From: DASUPK01 sp963795665
GTDB taxonomy: Bacteria > Actinomycetota > Thermoleophilia > Solirubrobacterales > 70-9
Direction: 5' to 3'
Length of the DNA: 64,000 bases
Assembly (NCBI GenBank): GCA_963795665.1
Contig: CAWCIP010000003.1
Coordinates: 1 to 64,000, forward strand
Part shown: positions 60,866 through 64,000 of the stretch, piece by piece
Position numbering within the stretch: the first letter of the stretch is position 1
Layout: each line of letters starts with the position of its first letter
The notes under the pieces: model-generated
The model's database searches: none
Told to the model about the DNA's origin: nothing
Seen by the model: the letters and a program-made list of their open reading frames with translations, nothing else
Made by a program: the position numbers and the translations under genes

Positions 60866-62241
60866 ACGTCGCGGCGAACGGATCCCAGGGGGGCGCCAAC
60901 GCGCCGAAGCTGGTCGGCCGGCAGGGCCCGGCAGCCAACCTGATCGTCCGCGGTGCCCGCCTCTTCGATCCGAGGAGCGATCTCGACGCCGTCCGCGACC
61001 TGGTCGTGCGGGACGGCGAGATCGCGGAGATCGCGGAGCCCGGCGGCGCGCCCGAGATCGAGGGTGCCGAGGTCGTCGAGGGAGAGGGCCTCCTCGCCCT
61101 GCCGGCCTTCGTCGATCCGCACGTCCACTTCAGAGTGCCCGGCCAGGAGCACAAGGAGGACCTCGAGACCGGATCCCGCTCCGCGGCGGCCGGCGGCTAC
61201 TGCGCGGTGATCGCCATGGCCAACACCTCGCCGCCGATCGACTCGGCCGCCGTGCTCGGCTCCGTGCGCGATCGAGCCGAGCGCGAGGCCTCGATCCCCG
61301 TCGGCTTCGCCGCCAACGTCACCCGCGGGATGGAGGGGCAGGAGCTCACGGAGATGGCCGAGCTCAGCGAGGCCGGCGCCATTGCCTTCTCCGACGACGG
61401 ACTCCCGATCGCCAACGCCAGGGTGCTGCGCCGGGCGCTCCAGTACCAGCGTCTGGCGGGAGGTGTGATCGCCCTCCACGAGGAGGACCCCGACCTCTCC
61501 GCAGGGGGTGTGATCAACGAGGGCGAGGTCTCCGCGGCACTCGGCATGGCCGGGGTCCCGGCCGTCTCGGAGTCGACCATGATCGCCCGCAACTGCTCCC
61601 TCGCCCTATATGAAGGGGCCAGGATCCACGTCCAGCACCTCTCGGCACGAGCTTCAGTGGAGGAGATCGCCCGGGCCAAGTCGGCCGGCGTCCAGGTCAC
61701 CTGCGAGGCGAGCCCGCATCACCTGACGCTCACCGAGGAGGCGGTACGCAGCCTCGACGCTCGCTTCAAGATGAACCCCCCGCTGAGGACGGAGGACGAC
61801 CGCCAGGCCCTGATCGAGGGCCTGCGCGACGGGACGATCGACTGCGTCGCCACCGACCACGCGCCGCACGCCGCCGAGGAGAAGGAGGTTCCGTTCGAGG
61901 AGGCCGCCTGGGGCGTCACCGGCCTGGAGACCGCGTTCGCCGCGCTCTACACCGACCTCGTGATTCCCGGCGTGCTCCCGCTAGAGCTCCTCGTCGAGCG
62001 GATGACCTGCGGCGGCGAGCCCTTCGGCATCGAGGCGCCCCGGCTCGAGGCGGGCGCGACAGCGAACGTCGCCCTGATCGATCCCGAGCTCACCTGGATC
62101 GTGGGCGAGGACGGATACGAGAGCCGCTCCTACAACAACTGCTTCGGCGGGCGCGAGCTGACCGGCCGGGTGCTGATGACGGTCGCCGCGGGTCAGGTCG
62201 CCTTCCGCCAGCGGAGCTTCGCGCTCGGGGTCGCCTCGTGA
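60862..62241 (+). CDS. pyrC: Dihydroorotase
   Basis: This is a 459-residue amidohydrolase-fold dihydroorotase of the long (class I) type. It has PAFVDPHVHFRVPGQEHKED (metal HxH), AMANTSPPIDS, HVQHLSARASVEEI and CVATDHAPHAAEEKE (metal Asp and His). It cyclises carbamoyl aspartate. A short Gly/Ala-rich N-terminal extension of about 25 residues precedes the domain. The stop overlaps the isochorismatase-family gene by GTGA. Confidence 0.95.
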   Translation: MNVAANGSQGGANAPKLVGRQGPAANLIVRGARLFDPRSDLDAVRDLVVRDGEIAEIAEPGGAPEIEGAEVVEGEGLLALPAFVDPHVHFRVPGQEHKEDLETGSRSAAAGGYCAVIAMANTSPPIDSAAVLGSVRDRAEREASIPVGFAANVTRGMEGQELTEMAELSEAGAIAFSDDGLPIANARVLRRALQYQRLAGGVIALHEEDPDLSAGGVINEGEVSAALGMAGVPAVSESTMIARNCSLALYEGARIHVQHLSARASVEEIARAKSAGVQVTCEASPHHLTLTEEAVRSLDARFKMNPPLRTEDDRQALIEGLRDGTIDCVATDHAPHAAEEKEVPFEEAAWGVTGLETAFAALYTDLVIPGVLPLELLVERMTCGGEPFGIEAPRLEAGATANVALIDPELTWIVGEDGYESRSYNNCFGGRELTGRVLMTVAAGQVAFRQRSFALGVAS

Positions 62242-62807
62242 GCGGCAAGCTCGATCGAGATCGGACGGCCCTGGTGGTCGTCGACGTCCAGGAGGGCTTC
62301 CGCAAGGCGATTCCCGACTTCGAGCGCGTCGCCAAGGCGACCGCCACCCTGATCGCCGGGGCCGAGGCCCTCGGTCTCCCGGTCGTGATCACCGAGCAGT
62401 ACCCGAAGGGGCTGGGGGAGACGGCCCCCGAGGTCTCCGAGTACCTCCCCGAGGGCACGGAGCCGATCGAGAAGGTCGTCTTCTCGGCGGCGGAGGCCGA
62501 CGGCTTCGACCTCGATGGCCGTGGCCAGGCGCTCGTCTGCGGGATCGAGGCCCACGTCTGCGTCAGCCAGACGGTCCTCGACCTGCTCGCGGCCGGCACC
62601 GAGGTCCAGGTCGCCGAGGACGCCGTCAGCTCCCGCACCGAGGACAACAAGCGCGTCGGCCTGCACAAGATGGAGCGGGCGGGGGCGACCCTGACCAGCG
62701 TCGAGGCCGCGCTCTTCGAGCTGCTCGGTCGGGCGGGGACCGACGAGTTCAAGACCGTTCAGAAGCTGATCCTCGAGTACGCCCCGAATCCGGAGGTGGT
62801 CGCATGA
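62238..62807 (+). CDS. Isochorismatase-family cysteine hydrolase inside the pyr operon
   Basis: This 189-residue protein has the catalytic triad residues of the family: Asp in ALVVVDVQEGF, a central Lys in PIEKVVFSA, and the nucleophile Cys in CGIEAHVCVSQTVLDL. The family includes nicotinamidases, ureidoacrylate amidohydrolases and isochorismatases. It resembles the YcaC-like subgroup; the substrate is unknown. It is locked into the operon by overlaps at both ends (GTGA with pyrC, ATGA with carA), so a role linked to pyrimidine or carbamoyl metabolism is plausible. Confidence 0.88.
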   Translation: MSGKLDRDRTALVVVDVQEGFRKAIPDFERVAKATATLIAGAEALGLPVVITEQYPKGLGETAPEVSEYLPEGTEPIEKVVFSAAEADGFDLDGRGQALVCGIEAHVCVSQTVLDLLAAGTEVQVAEDAVSSRTEDNKRVGLHKMERAGATLTSVEAALFELLGRAGTDEFKTVQKLILEYAPNPEVVA

Positions 62808-63917
62808 CGGGATACGTCCTGCTCGAGGACGGGACCCGGCTCGACGGGGAGCTGCTCGGCTCCGCCGGGGAGGTCACCGGCGAGGTCGTCTTCAACACCT
62901 CGATGACCGGCTACCAGGAGGCGGTCACCGATCCCTCCTATGGCGGCCAGATCATCACCTTCACCTACCCGCTGATCGGCAACTACGGGGTCTCAGGCGA
63001 CGCGATGGAGTCCGAGCGAGTCCAGGCCCGCGGAGTGATCATGCGCGAGGGCAAGAACGGGGAGGACGTAGCCACAGCCGAGGGCGGCTGGCTCGACTGG
63101 CTGCGCGACTGCGGCATCCCGGCGATCGATGGGATCGATACACGCGCCCTCGTCCGCCACATCCGCGACCGGGGCGCGATGCGCGGCGGGATCTTCCCGG
63201 CCGATCTGTCCGAATCAGAGGCCGGTGAGCGCGTCGCCGCCGAGCCCTCGATGGACGGCGCGGATTTCGCCAAGACGGTGACTCCCGACCAATCCGTTGA
63301 GATCGACGGCGGCGGCCCGCATGTCGTCGCGATCGACACCGGCATCAAGCTCTCGATCATCCGCCAGCTAAAGGAGCGCGACTGCCGGGTCACGCTGCTG
63401 CCATGCGACACGTCCTCCAAGGACATCCTCGCGCGCGACCCCGACCTGGTCTTCCTCGCCAACGGGCCGGGTGACCCCGGCGCGCTCGACTACGTGGTCG
63501 AGAACGTCCGCGACGTCGTCGGCAAGATGCCCGTGGTCGGGATCTGCCTCGGCCACCAGCTGCTCTGCCGGGCGGTCGGGCTCGAGACCTTCAAGCTCCC
63601 CTTCGGCCACCGCGGCGCCAACCACCCGGTCAAGGACCTGGAGACCGGGCGGATCGACATCACCTCGCAGAACCACGGCTTCGCGGTGCTCGGTCCACGG
63701 CGGCGACCGGACGATCGACGGGGACGAGCCGGTCCGCTGGCAGACGGACTTCGGCGAGGCCGAGCTCTCCCACCTGAACCTCTACGACCGCACCGTCGAG
63801 GGGCTGGTGCTGAAGGACGTCCCGGGTTGCACCGTCCAGTACCACCCGGAGGCCGGCCCCGGCCCGCACGACGCCCGCTACCTCTTCGACCGGTTCCTCG
63901 AGCTTGCCGCGGCGTAG
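62804..63917 (+). CDS. carA: Carbamoyl-phosphate synthase small subunit (one frameshift)
   Basis: This glutamine amidotransferase subunit is about 371 residues. It starts with YVLLEDGTRLDGELLGS, VVFNTSMTGYQEAVTDPSY and IDTRALVRHIRD. The class I GATase domain has FLANGPGDPGAL, the nucleophile Cys in GICLGHQLLCRA, and TSQNHGFAVL. Near 63692 the frame changes, and EAELSHLNLYDRTVEGLV, VQYHPEAGPGPHDARYLF and the stop at 63917 follow. One indel explains it. It supplies ammonia to CarB, which overlaps by 14 bp. Confidence 0.93.
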
Positions 63918-64000
63918 CGACATCCAGAAGATCCTGCTGATCGGCTCCGGGCCGATCGTGATCGGGCAGGCGGCCGAGTTCGACTACTCCGGAGTGCAGG
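63904..64000 (+). CDS. carB: Carbamoyl-phosphate synthase large subunit (5' end only)
   Basis: From TTG 63904 the last 97 bases encode MPRRSDIQKILLIGSGPI and VIGQAAEFDYSGVQ, the invariant N-terminus of CarB. The gene runs off the right edge. It overlaps the end of carA and is the sixth gene of the pyr operon seen here. Confidence 0.93.
   Translation, partial: MPRRSDIQKILLIGSGPIVIGQAAEFDYSGVQ

Noticed and set aside
1..64000. Mobile elements, CRISPR arrays, toxin-antitoxin or phage-defence genes
   Set aside because: I looked for transposase and integrase motifs, regularly spaced direct repeats and defence families on both strands and saw none; the clustered broken genes have no flanking repeats that would suggest insertion.

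Overview
The window is GC-rich bacterial chromosome, densely coded on both strands. Family content points to an actinobacterium, most probably class Thermoleophilia: SHOCT, DUF7144 and DUF1269 stress-type proteins, an ECF42 sigma factor with a DGPF partner, and a ruvCAB / zinc-ribbon-PAS / secDF block. This taxonomic call is inference from gene families; there is no rRNA. I see no insertion sequence, prophage, CRISPR array or integron.

Layout. (1) 1-21 kb is accessory and stress-like: greA, two SHOCT proteins, two DUF7144-type membrane proteins, two DUF1269/DUF6325-like proteins, a lipid kinase, a PAP2 phosphatase, a GAP-family membrane protein and a ClC chloride transporter. It continues with a MalT-like LuxR regulator, a DUF2252 protein, the ECF42/DGPF pair, a glutamate decarboxylase, and an arylsulfatase with a formylglycine-generating enzyme 1.4 kb away. 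(2) 22-28 kb holds an RpiR regulator and then a tightly overlapping set: a receiver-PIG-L deacetylase fusion, an ATP-grasp protein, a PHP hydrolase, a processive GT2 glycosyltransferase and a small tail-anchored protein. It looks like a dedicated glycan or cell-surface system. (3) 28-47 kb is core metabolism and information processing: pdxST, an M29 aminopeptidase, yebC, ruvCAB, zinc-ribbon/PAS, a one-piece SecDF, recJ and relA, with several small secreted proteins between them. (4) 47-54.5 kb holds a second lipid kinase, a secreted repeat protein, and a minus-strand run corA, CDF transporter, HIT hydrolase, phosphomannomutase, MBL hydrolase. (5) 54.6-56.4 kb holds a SAM-I riboswitch and terminator in front of a threonine-synthase-like gene followed by a ThiS/MoaD-like sulfur-carrier gene. 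(6) 57-64 kb holds an oxidoreductase, tRNA-Arg(CCG), RNase Z, and the pyrimidine operon pyrR-pyrB-pyrC-isochorismatase-carA-carB, which runs off the right edge.

Two neighbourhoods stand out. The SAM riboswitch / ThrC-like / ThiS-like unit suggests a protein-thiocarboxylate route to homocysteine, analogous to CysM-CysO. The receiver-PIG-L / ATP-grasp / PHP / GT2 operon has an unusual signal-receiving deacetylase.

A caution on sequence quality. About a dozen genes, including essential ones (carA, RNase Z), are interrupted by single-base frameshifts while protein similarity continues in another frame. The pattern fits uncorrected indels in the assembly better than widespread pseudogenisation. 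I give those genes their full inferred extents and mark the approximate break points.
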